Below are positions 48,836-63,139 of a stretch of 64,000 nt of DNA, piece by piece. The stretch is from assembly GCF_027596085.1 (NCBI RefSeq), contig NC_072458.1:20209851-20273850 (forward strand). The letters run 5' to 3'. This stretch comes from Anoplopoma fimbria (taxonomy: Eukaryota > Chordata > Actinopteri > Perciformes > Anoplopomatidae). Positions within the stretch are counted from its first letter, which is position 1. The number at the start of each line of letters is the position of its first letter. The notes under the pieces are model-generated. The model saw nothing but the letters and a program-made list of their open reading frames with translations. It was not told where the DNA came from and did not search any database. The translations under genes were made by a program, and so were the position numbers.

Positions 48836-50912
48836 GTGGCATACATATACACACAGTTCTAAGTCTCTTGCGTCTTGTCACACACACTTTGGTTTCCCGG
48901 GGCTATCAAAGTGCTGAGTGCAAACTCTCTCCTCCAAAAAACTGTCACATGTCGCCAGAGGTGTCTCGCTCCCTGCGGTAACCCTCTGAGCTCCTGGCAC
49001 AAGTACAAGTCATTATTTCCATGGTAAAGGTCAGAAGCTCTGTCACCTGACTCTAAAGTGGAGCTGAGTGGAGTCGCCCCGAGACAATGACCAAAGGTCA
49101 GTTTTCCGTTTTTGCCTCTCGTACAGTCAGTATAGATTTGAGGAGGACTGGCTGCTCCCAGATCTGCTCATGAGCCCCTTTTGGTCGCAGTGGCTTCTAG
49201 ACATGGAGGTTCAGATAATTGGCTGCAGGGAGCTCCATAATGAGCCTGAGGGTGTGTAATATGACACATCTTCAAGGCGAAATATTTTAATAGGACAATT
49301 ACAGCGACGGGGAGGATGTTTTGCGTGGAGTGAGTGATTGTTGTGGAGGGGCTCTGTGATGAGGAATTCAATGGCATTTAACTCCATTATCTATTGTGGC
49401 TCAGCAGTGGGGAGATTTTTTTTTAAATAGGATTACAGTCTTATTTCAGCTTATCTTTGTCTAAGTGGTCTGACCCAACAGTGCAGGGTCACATTATGCG
49501 TTGGAGTTGTATTTGCAATTATTATCTTATATTATGCTGAAAGACAGCGTATAACTGGATGTAGCCGTAAACCCCTGTGGTGATTTGACAGTTTAAGGTT
49601 GAACCCATGAATGAGTCTGTGCGCAAATTGGTCAGATCCAACTTCATAATCCGGAGTTTCTAGACATATATATGATGTTAAAGAATATTCTATTACGCCG
49701 GCTGATGCATTTAAGAGCAGTGAATAATTAAACAGCGCGGTTAAATCCAGCACAAAAACACAGCGCTGTTTAATTCAGCACAATTCATATGCTCAGTTTC
49801 ATCTGAAGATTTCGCCCCGGGCAATGCCTCCAACTCCGTCAACCACCGCCTCTGAAGCGTTCAGACTCACCAACCGCAGGCCCGACCAGTCAGCTCTCTG
49901 ACACTGACCCGGATCGCCTGCCTCAAGTTAACAATGCACCTCTCTCCCTTCAATCACCCAAAGTGGGCTGACTATAGATGAGGTTAAGTACAGCATAAGC
50001 TTCACTTCCAGGAGTCACCAGGGCCAATTATATCAGCCTGACTACTCTTCCCAACCTGAGCTCCACGGTGTGGAAAATGCAGTTCCACTGGCTGCATCAC
50101 TGGGGACAGAACAGGCCAGTGCTGTCTGGAGCCTGAGCCAAGCGCGGGCCAATTTGGCATGCAGAGGTCTATGGAGAATAAGCCCGATGAAATATATATA
50201 TGATCTTCTTCAAACATGTATTGTTCCGCGCTACTGTGTCTTATCAGGCTGGCTCCCTCCTGATGTCCTCCAGGCTTGGCAGAGCGAGACTCTACATTTC
50301 AGATTGTGTGGGACCGGTGCACGAGGAATGCCGAGGTTCTCTCAGAGCTCCTTACAGTAAACAGTAGGGATGAGTATTGATAAAGGCAAGTTCAAAGCAC
50401 TGCAATCAGTTATTCATGTGTTCCAAGAAGCAGGAAAGAGAAGAGGAAATCCTACTGATTTAGAGAACAATGGAGCAGATTTTTAAGGTGCTTTCTTCAG
50501 CTCTTATTATGGCTCAATGCAAATATTGCATGCAACCCTTAAACAAACAAATATATTTGGTTTTATGCAATAGAAGTATTGTCTTAAACTTGGCTTTTAT
50601 GTCTGTGCATAACCGCCTCTCTCTGCCTTTGGAGCACCAAACACATCTGCAGGTCACTGCTGACCTCTGCCTGTCACAGAGGGAACTGCATCCAGAAATT
50701 CAAACTGGATAATTAACCCATTATCTCAGTTACACCACTACAAAACCAGTCCCATAGAAATGGGAAACATTTGTAGATAACCCCCTAATAATGGATGCAT
50801 CGTGCACATACAGCTCTATGTAGCTATAGACCACAGATGTATTGAAACATTGACTTCAACAGGCCTCGTTAAGAAGAATGCACTCTCAGGCAGACTGACG
50901 GACAACATATAA
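45533..50912. other. irx4b-ndufs6 intergenic region
   Basis: No coding exon recognised. It has a GT repeat at 46470-46526, a CT/CA cluster at 48800-48835 and a GT-rich trinucleotide (GGT) run at 47388-47409. A moderately GC-rich block at 49.8-50.35 kb could be regulatory. The rest is unremarkable AT-rich sequence. Confidence 0.5.
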
Positions 50913-50918
50913 TTTATT
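50913..50918 (-). terminator. Polyadenylation signal of ndufs6
   Basis: AATAAA on the minus strand (TTTATT on +), about 48 bases after the ndufs6 stop codon. This short 3' UTR is plausible for a small nuclear-encoded mitochondrial gene. Confidence 0.6.
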
Positions 50919-50965
50919 AACCAATATGGCGTTTTATAGAGAGAAGCAAAGACAGAGGAAATGTT

Positions 50966-53884
<2,919 letters not shown>

Positions 53885-54262
53885 CTTTACGACAGTCTAT
53901 TTACCCAAGGTGCATTGCGAGAGAACATTTGAGCCTGGGAATTTGAGCTCCCTAAATTTTGCCTGTCAGGTTCCACCAAGCTTTTCACTTCAATCATTAT
54001 ATTTCTGGATGTATTATAAAATAAAACATGTAAAAGCTCGCCTATTTTGGTTGTGTGGCTATGCTAAAGGCGAAGGAAGCGATATTTAACCCGAGTTAAA
54101 GTGGGGGAAGTGACTGACAGGCTAAACTGAGGGCACATTAACAACGCTCACCTAACCCGGAAGCAGTTGCATCCTCACAAGCAAGAGCAGCAGCACGGTG
54201 GCATTGGGGCGATTAAGAGCAAACATTCAGGGACAGATCTCCTCATTTTAACACCCTGACAG
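53885..54262. promoter_or_regulatory. Shared bidirectional promoter of ndufs6 (-) and mrpl36 (+)
   Basis: The start codon of ndufs6 and the probable first (untranslated) exon of mrpl36 are divergent and separated by roughly 300 bases. A CCGGAAG ETS/GABP-type site lies at 54157-54163, a motif common in promoters of nuclear genes for mitochondrial proteins. A candidate splice donor for a non-coding mrpl36 exon follows at 54262/54263 (GACAG|GTTTGT). No TATA box seen. The exon and start sites are inferred. Confidence 0.5.
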
Positions 54263-54389
54263 GTTTGTTTATGTTCTTAGATGTTGCATATATGTAGACT
54301 TATATATGGGACGTTTTTAATGTCTAGTTTTGGCCCTTAGCAGGTCAACACACTGACATGCTTGTCTCCTTGGCATGCTGCATCAGTGG

Positions 54390-55122
54390 GTTGCATAAAG
54401 TTAGATATGATGTAGATTCATAGGGTAGTTTAGCAGAATTGTAATAATGTTTAAAGTTGTTTGGTTTGTAAAATGTGCAAAAGTTGCCCAATGTTTGTGT
54501 GATCTGGTGGCATAAAGTTAGCTATGATGTAGATCCATAGGATAGCTGAATGAAAAATTTAAATTTAAAATTTATTTTAAAACAATTGATTTTTCAGATC
54601 AATTGTTTGGTTTGTAAATTGTGCAAAAATGTCCAAGGTGATGTCTTTAAATGTCTTGTTTTGTCAGAAACCCAGTAAATATTTATTTTAATAACAATAT
54701 TTGTTTTTATAAAAAAAGCATGGATTTGCATAAAACAATGTTTGTGTGAGCATAAAGTTAGATATGATGTAGATTCATAGGATAGTTTAGCAGAATTGTA
54801 ATATTTAAAGTATATAGGATTATATAATTCAAACTAGGGCTGCAATTTAATTAATTAATCTGTCAATTGTTTGGTTTGTAAAATGTGCAAGAATGTCCTT
54901 CCCAGTTTTTCAAAGTCCAAAGTATTGTCTTTAAATGTCTTGTTTTGTCAGAAACCCAGTAAATATTTAATTACAATATAAAACAGAAAATTGTTTTTAG
55001 AGGCTAAAAAAAGCATGGATTTGCATAAAGTTGCTCAATGTTTGTGTGATGTGGTTGCATAAAGTTAGATATGATGTAGATTCATAGGATAGCTGAATGA
55101 AAAATATATATAATTCCAACTA
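54390..55122. repeat. Tandem-like array of a divergent unit in the mrpl36 intron
   Basis: The motif CATAAAGTTAGATATGATGT recurs near 54395, 54512, 54750 and 55060, each time followed by related segments (TTGGTTTGTAAAATGTGCAA; TTAAATGTCTTGTTTTGTCA; AACCCAGTAAATATTTA). The units have different internal deletions. A further copy lies at 57351-57708. Confidence 0.75.
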
Positions 55123-55438
55123 GGGCTGCAATTTAATCAATCAATTAATCTGTCATTAGTTGTTTGGTTTGTAAAATGTGCAGAAAATTGTGAAAAAATG
55201 TCCATCCCAGTTTCTCAAATTCCAAGGTGATGTCTTTAAATGTCTTGTTTTGTCAGAAACCCAGTAAATATTTATTTTAATATAATATAAAACAGAGAAT
55301 TGGAGTAAGTCTCCATGTTTTTAGAGGCTGAAAACAGCATTTTCTTTTTACTTTCACTATTAATCCATTGTCAAAAAAGTTGGGACACATTTTTCTGTCG
55401 CTTCACTTGTTGATTAGTCGAATAATCATTGCAGCTTT
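55123..55438. mobile_element. Non-autonomous hAT-like element in the mrpl36 intron
   Basis: Left end TAGGGCTGCAATTTAATCAA, right end AATAATCATTGCAGCTTTAA: imperfect inverted ends of the GGGCTGCAA type common in percomorph genomes. The interior has TTGTTTGGTTTGTAAAATGT and AAATGTCTTGTTTTGTCAGA. No coding capacity. The hAT label is from memory of similar elements. Confidence 0.5.
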
Positions 55439-55634
55439 AATTTGAATGTGATGGTCAAGGGCATTCATTGTTTATTTCTCTGAAATAGGAGCGTTATTTC
55501 AGATTAGAATGAAGAGGCTGAAGTCACATCACAACCTGACACTAATCAAACCCAAGACAACCCCAAATTATGATTTGCAACTGTAATTGCATCTGAATTA
55601 TCTCTCGTTGTCTCCCTCTGCAGCCTTTGACACC

Positions 55635-56009
55635 ATGGCGTCTCTCCTCTTGAAGCACCTGGCGACCTCCCTGACTCGCCAATTGACCCAGATGAGGAGG
55701 TTAAATGTGACCTCACCGGCAGCTAGTGCCTACAGATGTCTCTGCACCCTCACCACAGCTCCCCGCACACTACTCCTGTCACCAACCAGAGTCAGCTCCA
55801 TCCAGCCCCCTTCATCTGGCTCCTCTGCTCAGCGTGGAACATCTCTGTTGGGACAGTGTCAGCATCTTGCCTGCATCCAGCCGTCTGCGGGGATGAAAAC
55901 CAAGTCTGCCCTGAAGAGGCGCTGCAAAGACTGTTTCATTGTTCGGCGGAGGGGGCATTTGTTTGTGTTTTGCAAGACAAATCCAAGACACAAGCAGAGG
56001 CAGGGCTAA
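55635..56009 (+). CDS. mrpl36: Mitochondrial large ribosomal subunit protein bL36m
   Basis: Small zinc-ribbon protein of the large mitoribosomal subunit. The 124-codon frame starts at ATG 55635 in a good Kozak context (CACCATGG); an in-frame upstream ATG at 55587 lies before the splice acceptor CTGCAG at 55618-55623 and is therefore probably intronic. Residues 87-124 are the bL36 core, [18 protein letters not shown] then [16 protein letters not shown], with zinc ligands Cys97, Cys100, Cys113 and His119. The preceding 86 residues are rich in Ser, Thr, Arg and Leu and should be a mitochondrial targeting and extension region; human MRPL36 is about 103 aa, so this one is somewhat longer. A non-coding first exon near 54170-54262 and an intron of 54263-55623 are inferred. 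Confidence 0.95.
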   Translation: MASLLLKHLATSLTRQLTQMRRLNVTSPAASAYRCLCTLTTAPRTLLLSPTRVSSIQPPSSGSSAQRGTSLLGQCQHLACIQPSAGMKTKSALKRRCKDCFIVRRRGHLFVFCKTNPRHKQRQG

Positions 56010-56075
56010 AAAATGATGGAGTATTGAGAAGATTGCTTTGAGAACGTGGAAATTTAAAATAACTGTGATTTAAAA

Positions 56076-56081
56076 AATAAA
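56076..56081 (+). terminator. Polyadenylation signal of mrpl36
   Basis: AATAAA followed by a GT-rich stretch, about 67 bases after the mrpl36 stop codon. Confidence 0.65.
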
Positions 56082-57160
56082 GTGTTTTGCTGAAGAATGT
56101 CTATAGCTTTTTTCACTCCGCCTCTGTTTCCCTGGTTAATATAAACAACCCAAAATACACGAGATTTTCACAGTGAAGAAACTGACTTGTTGCAATCTGT
56201 TAACTATCATAAACTTATAGAACATTTGAACACAGCTGCAATATTAGTTTAATTCAGTTAAGCTTCCAATCGTGGTATATTTCTCCTAGTAAATAAATAA
56301 AGGCCAAATCAGTCATGCTTTAAAATTACAGGTCTATGTGCATATAATTAGGATTTAGACTTGAAATGAAATACAAGCATACATCAGTTTCTCTATGGAT
56401 CATTTCTGGGTCATTTTTATATTTTTTTATCTAACTTTTCATACACAGCAACACTTTACACAGCAGTCATTTGATTATGGCCAAAAACTTGAAGCCAATT
56501 TTGACCCAAGTTATCTAAAAACAGAGTTTTTCTCTTTTTTTGGATGGGATACAGATACACACGCATTATCCAATTTTACATAAGATCCATTTCCATCGTT
56601 CTTCCACATGAGGGAGCCAAAGTCTACGCTACATGAATACCGGCTCCATCCTGTCATGTAATTCACTTGGTCGCTTTCACTCCCCTTTTCTAACCACTGA
56701 TACCTATTGTAAGGTTTTCATATCGACCTGTGGTTCCTACAGATCAGTGTCTCTACAATATTTACTCACAAAAACTATCCAGATTCTTGTCTTGAACATT
56801 GTAATCAGCCACGGGTTGCACAGTTTTGAAGTCACATTGGAAACTAGCTGTTAATCCTAAAATCTAAGGCCACTTATTCTGTCATTGTGTTGTTACTGAC
56901 AGACAGAGAAAGCTGAATGCACACAGCAGTATTAACATGCTGTAAAATCCACAGTGTGCATACACGGAAAGCCGACTGGTTTGGAGGTTGTTTGGCAACA
57001 AACACTGAGGCTACGACTGCCATCCCGCTTAAAAAGTTGTTCTAAAGGTTAATGTAAACTGATGGAGGTGCCAGGAACAACAAAACACCTGCTTGCGTGC
57101 ATTTATACTGTTATTGCATCTGGGTGTTCGTGTAATCAATTTCCAGTTAACACAGCAGGA

Positions 57161-57350
57161 TGGTATTGAGAAAGCCTTTCTATGACATTTCACTTAAAAC
57201 ACATGGTTGTGGACAGACAAAAGCTTCCTATGTGGTTACAGAGAGGTGACCCAACATGCAGCAGAAATAGTCAAACACTTTAATGAAGTTTGTCAGTATG
57301 TAGGTGTCAAAAGAGGCTTACAATGTCAAAATGAGCACAAAGATATTTGG
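57161..57350. repeat. 190 bp direct duplication, copy 1
   Basis: Starts TGGTATTGAGAAAGCC and ends AAAGATATTTGG. It differs from copy 2 (57709-57898) at a single base (T versus C in CAATGTCAAAATG). The copies are separated by 358 bases. Confidence 0.92.
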
Positions 57351-57708
57351 AGTAAGTCTCCATGTTTTTAGAGGCTAAAAAAAGCATGGATTTGCATGAA
57401 GTTGCTCAATGTTTGTGTGATGTGGTTGCATAAAGTTAGATATGATGTAGATTCATAGGATAGCTGGATGAAATATATATATATATATATAATTCAAACT
57501 AGGGCTGCAATTTAATTAATGAATCTGTCAATAGTTGTTTGGTTTGTAAATTGTGCAAAAATGTCCATCCCAGCTTCTCAAATTCCAAAGTGATGTCTTT
57601 AAATGTCTTGTTTTGTCAGAAACCCAGTAAATATTTATTTTAATACAATATAAAACAGAGAATTGGAGTAAGTCTCCATGTTTGAGAGGCTAAAAAAAGC
57701 ATTTTCTA
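57351..57708. repeat. Insert between the two 190 bp copies, related to the mrpl36 intron repeat
   Basis: Closely resembles about 54995-55350 in the mrpl36 intron. It is itself bounded by a direct repeat (GGAGTAAGTCTCCATGTTT at both ends) and has a short TA run in the middle. Confidence 0.8.
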
Positions 57709-57898
57709 TGGTATTGAGAAAGCCTTTCTATGACATTTCACTTAAAACACATGGTTGTGGACAGACAAAAGCTTCCTATGTGGTTACAGAGAGGTGACCC
57801 AACATGCAGCAGAAATAGTCAAACACTTTAATGAAGTTTGTCAGTATGTAGGTGTCAAAAGAGGCTTACAATGCCAAAATGAGCACAAAGATATTTGG
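57709..57898. repeat. 190 bp direct duplication, copy 2
   Basis: Second copy of 57161-57350, same orientation, one substitution. It continues into unique sequence at TGATAAACCAG. Confidence 0.92.
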
Positions 57899-59111
57899 TG
57901 ATAAACCAGTTAGCAGCACAGTACGATGAAGGTCGGCCATCTGGCAGCTTTGAGAAACAACAAAGTCTGTTTGAATGGGAAGTTGCTGTTATCTAAAAAT
58001 AAAAGACAGTGTGCATAAATTGATGGGTGGATCAAATACAGATGGAAACTCTACTTCAATTGCGTACTGAATCTCACTGAAGGCAAATCATCCCAAACGC
58101 ACATTCCACAGACAGTCAGTGGGTTCTTATCCTCTTCGTCTTCTTCATCAGTGTGTGTGTTTCTGTGCGTCTGTGTTTGTCACTTAGACGAGTGACTTAA
58201 GTATTCCAAATATCCAACCCCTCTTCAAAAGGTTCATGTTGTTATAAAAGTAGGAGCCCATTTGTTCACCCAGCTGTTACAAATCCTCCACATAATCAGT
58301 AACATGACACCATTCCCAGGGCTTTTATGTGAATGGTTTCCAGTGACACTCTCAGTGCATGACTTCTTAAATGCCTATAGTTGTAATTGTAAAGAGTTAA
58401 ACTGCTTCATATTGTAACATTGTCTTGTTTGTGGCCCTTTGCTTTCATAAAGGAACCTAATGTGAGCGTGGGTGCGTTCAAGTGCCTCCAAGTATTCCGA
58501 TTTGGTCATCTGCTTTCAAAATAAAAGCTCCAACAGGATGCTGTTCACTGAGTTCCTGCACGTTTAACATATATATCAGGATATAACACATATATTTGGA
58601 TTCCACACGTGGATACATGTATATAAAAATTAAAGAATAAAAAAAAATCGGATTTGTAAACATGCAAATTGATATTTTAGAGCAATATAGATTGTATTAA
58701 ATTCAGAATGACTCTTTCAAACTTGCATGCACATTTTAAAATAATTGTTTATGCATTTTTTATTCCAGTGCATGTGGTCCATATTTGGGTGTGCAAACAA
58801 TACAACGAAGCACTTTTTCTTATTGTGACATTACAAATAGGCTGCATTGCACTTTTGCACTTTTTTTTTTATGTACTTTATTGTGAATGGCACAACAGGA
58901 ACTCCTTTGCCTCTCACCTTTTTTGCAGCTTGATCTCCTCCATCAGCAGTCTCTGCTCTGCTCGGAAGAGGGAAGACTCAATGCAGAAGGAAGGCTCTCT
59001 CCTTGGGCATTGAACCACGAGATCAACCCACGTTGCAGAACATTGTTTTTTTTGTTTGGACTGGTTTTTTTCTTTAGTTCTTTTTAAAGGTGTAAGTGAC
59101 TGTTGAATGCA

Positions 59112-59198
59112 ATGAAGTCTTCAAACAGTCGCCCCTGCAGAGTGGGCACAAACCCCTTCGTCCACGACCTGAAATTCACCGTGACAGAGAAAATAAAG
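59112..59198 (+). CDS. lpcat1: First coding exon of an LPCAT1-like lysophosphatidylcholine acyltransferase (partial)
   Basis: A 29-codon exon starting ATG AAG TCT and ending at a good donor (AAG|GTAAGG). An in-frame TGA lies just upstream, which supports this start. The peptide contains NPFVHDLKF and TEKIK, similar to the cytosolic N-terminus of LPCAT1 (NPFVHELRL in human) just before its first membrane segment. LPCAT1 remodels phosphatidylcholine in the endoplasmic reticulum and lipid droplets. In human, LPCAT1 follows MRPL36 in the same order and orientation, which agrees with this placement. The catalytic HX4D exons were not found before 64000, so intron 1 probably extends past the window. 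The call rests on a short match plus synteny; a chance frame remains possible. Confidence 0.6.
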
Positions 59199-61139
59199 GT
59201 AAGGCAATTAACATAATAATAATAATAAAAATAAAAAAAAGTTAACTTTGTATCTAAATGCATCATCCTTTTTCATTGTAAGTTGCATTCAAGTGCATTG
59301 TTTGTGTTGTGCATTCACTAACTTGCAGCTTAACCCCCCCCCCCCCCCCTGTCAGACACTTTAAATATGTCCTGTTTTGCAGGCCAGATGACTCTCTGGT
59401 GATATAACGTGGGAAATCTGTACTCACCCCCCCCCCACCAACAAAAAAAAAAAAAAAAAAAAAAAAAGAAAGTCTTCAAACTCAGTAGCAGTGAAGCAAT
59501 ATTCTGAGAATCTAGGAAATGCAGCCCTGCAGAGTTTTCCTGATAATAGGGAGTGTTGTTGGTGAGAAACAACCAAAAAAAACTAACTTTCATTCATGCA
59601 TTTCATAAAAATCTTCTCTCTATCTTACATAATTTGATGGCTCATTGTAATGCATGCTCATTAGGATTTGCCTTAGTATTCTAGGCTTATATTGTGCTGA
59701 AAACAACCGTATAAATCCAATGTAAATCTTAAACTCACTTTATTTACTATATTATTGTCTAGAAAAAAAGTGTTTTGTAGTTTTGAGCTAATGACTGTCT
59801 AGCCCTCAGTATGGTTAGCAGTAACCACAAAGATAAGATAAATGCTTGCACAGACTTCCGTTGAGCTCAGATTTATGAAGGAAACAATCAGTTAACAGTT
59901 TTCACAAGTATCATTTTGTTGGTCATCGATTACGTCACGGCCCTGCTGCTCCATTATAAGTGTCAACTGAACCGTGTGCTGTCCGTATAGGGGGTCGGCC
60001 ACTACTCCACATTTTCCTAGATGGATCTGCCAAGCAAAGAGTTGAATCTTGATTGACCAAATTTGCATCAGACATTTGCATTGGATTTTTTCCCCACACA
60101 CAACTTTCTACACGGGGATTTTTTTTTATACATCATTGCACTGTTCAGCTGTCATACTGATATGCTGAACAAGTCAACAGTTACTTAAATTTCTCTGGAT
60201 TCTCCCTCTGACAGTTTAAACTTGTTGTGTCTTTTGAATCCCAGACACACAGTGTTTACACTCAGGTGTTGGCACAGGGTTGAATAAGCTGACTGCTAAG
60301 TTTCATGTGAACTCTGATAGTCCTCATTAGAGTGGATCGGCTTCCAGGATAGCGTATCAAGTGTGACTAATGGTTTGGTTTAGGTTAAAGTCAAGGTTAG
60401 GATCTGTCCTGTTACGGTTGCTCCGTCCTCAGACTGATACTTAAATACAGTGGTGGCACATGTAAAGACGAGCACACACACACCTTGTTAAAGCGATTTA
60501 TGCGCTCTGGGCCAAACATGGACACGAGATACTCTGCTGTTTTGTTACGGATGGACAGCTGTGGCTACATCCTAAATCAACCATTGTAATCGATCGTATC
60601 TGGCTGCTGGAGGAGGGCCTTCTCATCAATCAACCAATTGATCAATGGGTTCTCATGCTCGGTGATTGGTGAGGTCTGCTGACAGGATGACTGCTAAAGT
60701 AGTCCAACTGACACACTACATCAGGAATTTCATCTAGTTTTATGTCGCCTAGGTGGTCATTTCTTTCATTGTGGGTTAGCTATGAAGATGAGATTAATTG
60801 TAAAGCAATTGCAGTTGATCCTTGACACCATGCGGCTCCGCTCCATAGACTCCAATACAAGCATTTCAGATTTTCATGCTGTTTTTTGTGGATTTTGAAT
60901 TAGTCATCGTTAAATGTTGAGTAATAGTGATCCTCGTTACCTCAGAGAGGTTGAAAGGAGATAACTATATGTTTCCAAAATGTTAAGGTTTCTACGTAAA
61001 GTCCTGTTGATATTTAGCAAAGAACATTAGCACGTCTTTAATTAGCGTTAGCACGTCTGCTCTTAGATGCTTGTTTAAGAAAAGGAGATGCACTTATGAC
61101 TTCTGGTGACTAGTAGTTCTCTTGAATACCTATGTTGAA

Positions 61140-61195
61140 TACACTTATTGGATAAAAGCGTCTGCTAAATGACTGTAATGTAATGTTATGTAATG
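61140..61195. repeat. L2/SINE-like repeat tail, reverse of the 52955 copy
   Basis: TTGGATAAAAGCGTCTGCTA followed by AATGACTGTAATGTAATG, a common fish retroelement 3' tail; only the tail is present. Confidence 0.6.
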
Positions 61196-63139
61196 TCTAT
61201 GCTACGCTAGCTACTGAAGGTATCCTGAACGTCTACACATGCTGCTTTTGCCTCTTTTCAGTGACTAAAGACCTTAACCCCGCTTCACAGGAACAGTATT
61301 GTTCCTTAATTTCGCTGTCCTCTGCCTCAATCACGAGTTGTTGTTGTGGTGGTTTACTACACACTGTTGTCTTTTGCTCTGGCTTTTGTCTTTGACTTTT
61401 TAACCCGTTTTATCTCTGCTGAATCAGTTTCACATCCAGTTTCACATTAGCGAAGGGCCCATTGCTGTCTCGTCATTCTACCCAAAGAAATCCCATGAAA
61501 AGAGTTCCACTAAAAACAAATATCAAGTATGTGTTTCTCCGTATTTGTTTGCAGTCACACAATCGGACAAAAGGAGGAAGTGCACGCCCATCAGGTTTAT
61601 CTGTTTCCCCATAGCTGCAGGGCTCAGAGATGCCTGCTTTCATTCAGAGCAAAGCGCACACAAAGCACAAGGCTCAGGAAATTGGCCCTTTATGGGGGCA
61701 CCGCCGGTTCCCAACAATTACGCTTCGCTGAGAAAAGTGCTAAACCCGTTTTGCCTTTTTGGTTTTCCATGCTTTCACCACATTAAGCTATGCTTTTAAG
61801 CTTGGCTTTGCGAAGACCCTCTAACCACTTCAGCTCAGCTAGTTGAATGCTGTAACTATACCTTTTTTTTTTTTTTTTTTTTTTTCCTGTGTTCTTGCTG
61901 GAAGAAAATCTTTAGTGGTACATATCAGTTTTTCTATGGGAGCTTGCACTTGATTGTAAACAGTTGCGTGTCTGTGCCAGATGACAGCAGCAGTCCAGTG
62001 GCTGTAAGCTGGACCATGTGTGTCACTGCGTCTAGTTCACACCTCCCACTGCCTGCTTTTAACGTGGCGCTGAGGTGTGTTTGTCCACTTCACACACATG
62101 TGTGCACTTATTTGTGTGCATGCACAGTCCCCACACAAACATACAGAAGCTTTACCTGAACAAAAATATCCTGACTTCCTATGTAGATGCCCTAGGCTTT
62201 AGGTCTGTATGACAGCATGACGTGGGTGTGGGTTTGATGCATAGAGCACATCCTTCCCCTCTGGTACTTTGTTTTTTCTAACTTCCAACAAACAGGATCA
62301 GCTGCACTGTGGACCAACTAGGTCAGCAAGTGAAACAGACAGACACATTCTAGCGCTCCTTTCAGCTGAATCACACATTCCTGAACAGTGAACATCATAT
62401 AGACATGGCTGCAAACTCTCACGTTTGCAGAAAATATACCTGGGTCATCCAAGCTGCAATGTCCAGAGATTTGATTGTGTCCCATTTACAATCTCAGGAA
62501 ATATCTAAAATAATTATAGTTATTTTATAATAGATAAATTGCAGATATTTTTGGTTATTTCAGTATTGAAACCTTATTTTTGTGCATCTATTGGTAGTTT
62601 TGGAAATAGTATCTGCTGGATTTCTTTATAAAAATTATAAAAAAATTAAAAAAACTTTAGTATAAAGATAAAACGTAAAGTATAGAGATATTGTGAATTT
62701 CACAAGCACATCTTTTTCTTACAGGTAAATATTTAAGACAAGGTTTGACTTGAACATTATGTGTGTAACGTAAAAAAAAACCTTGTACAACAACAACATG
62801 ACAAACGGTGGTTGAGTGCTTCTTGGGACCCCATGTGGTATCAGAGCACACTTCTCTTTGCTAATTGAAAACAATTAACCGAGGCCAATTAGCCTTCACT
62901 GCTGGATATAGAGCACTTAAAAGTGTTGCACAGGGGAGTTGGGTGTTATTTATCATGGTTATGGAAAAGTGTGTAAGATGCAGTCAGCCAGTCAGTCAGT
63001 CAGTCAGTGTCAGTGCAGATAAATATGAAAAAAACAAAATGGTAATAATATAAATTGTTAATTTTGATAAATACATGAATCGGTACAATAAATAAAAAGT
63101 AATTTTGTGAAATGTTCAGCCTTGAAAAGAAAAGAAAGT

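Larger units (their letters stand above)
56082..59000. other. mrpl36-lpcat1 intergenic region
   Basis: AT-rich DNA without a recognised gene. Its main content is the split duplication at 57161-57898. A short open stretch on the minus strand near 58911-59045 ends in a donor-like site and is treated as a finding only. Confidence 0.5.

Noticed and set aside
55587..55634. Upstream in-frame ATG that would add 16 residues to mrpl36
   Set aside because: It lies before a clear splice acceptor (CTCCCTCTGCAG), so it is intronic; the Kozak ATG at 55635 follows the acceptor.
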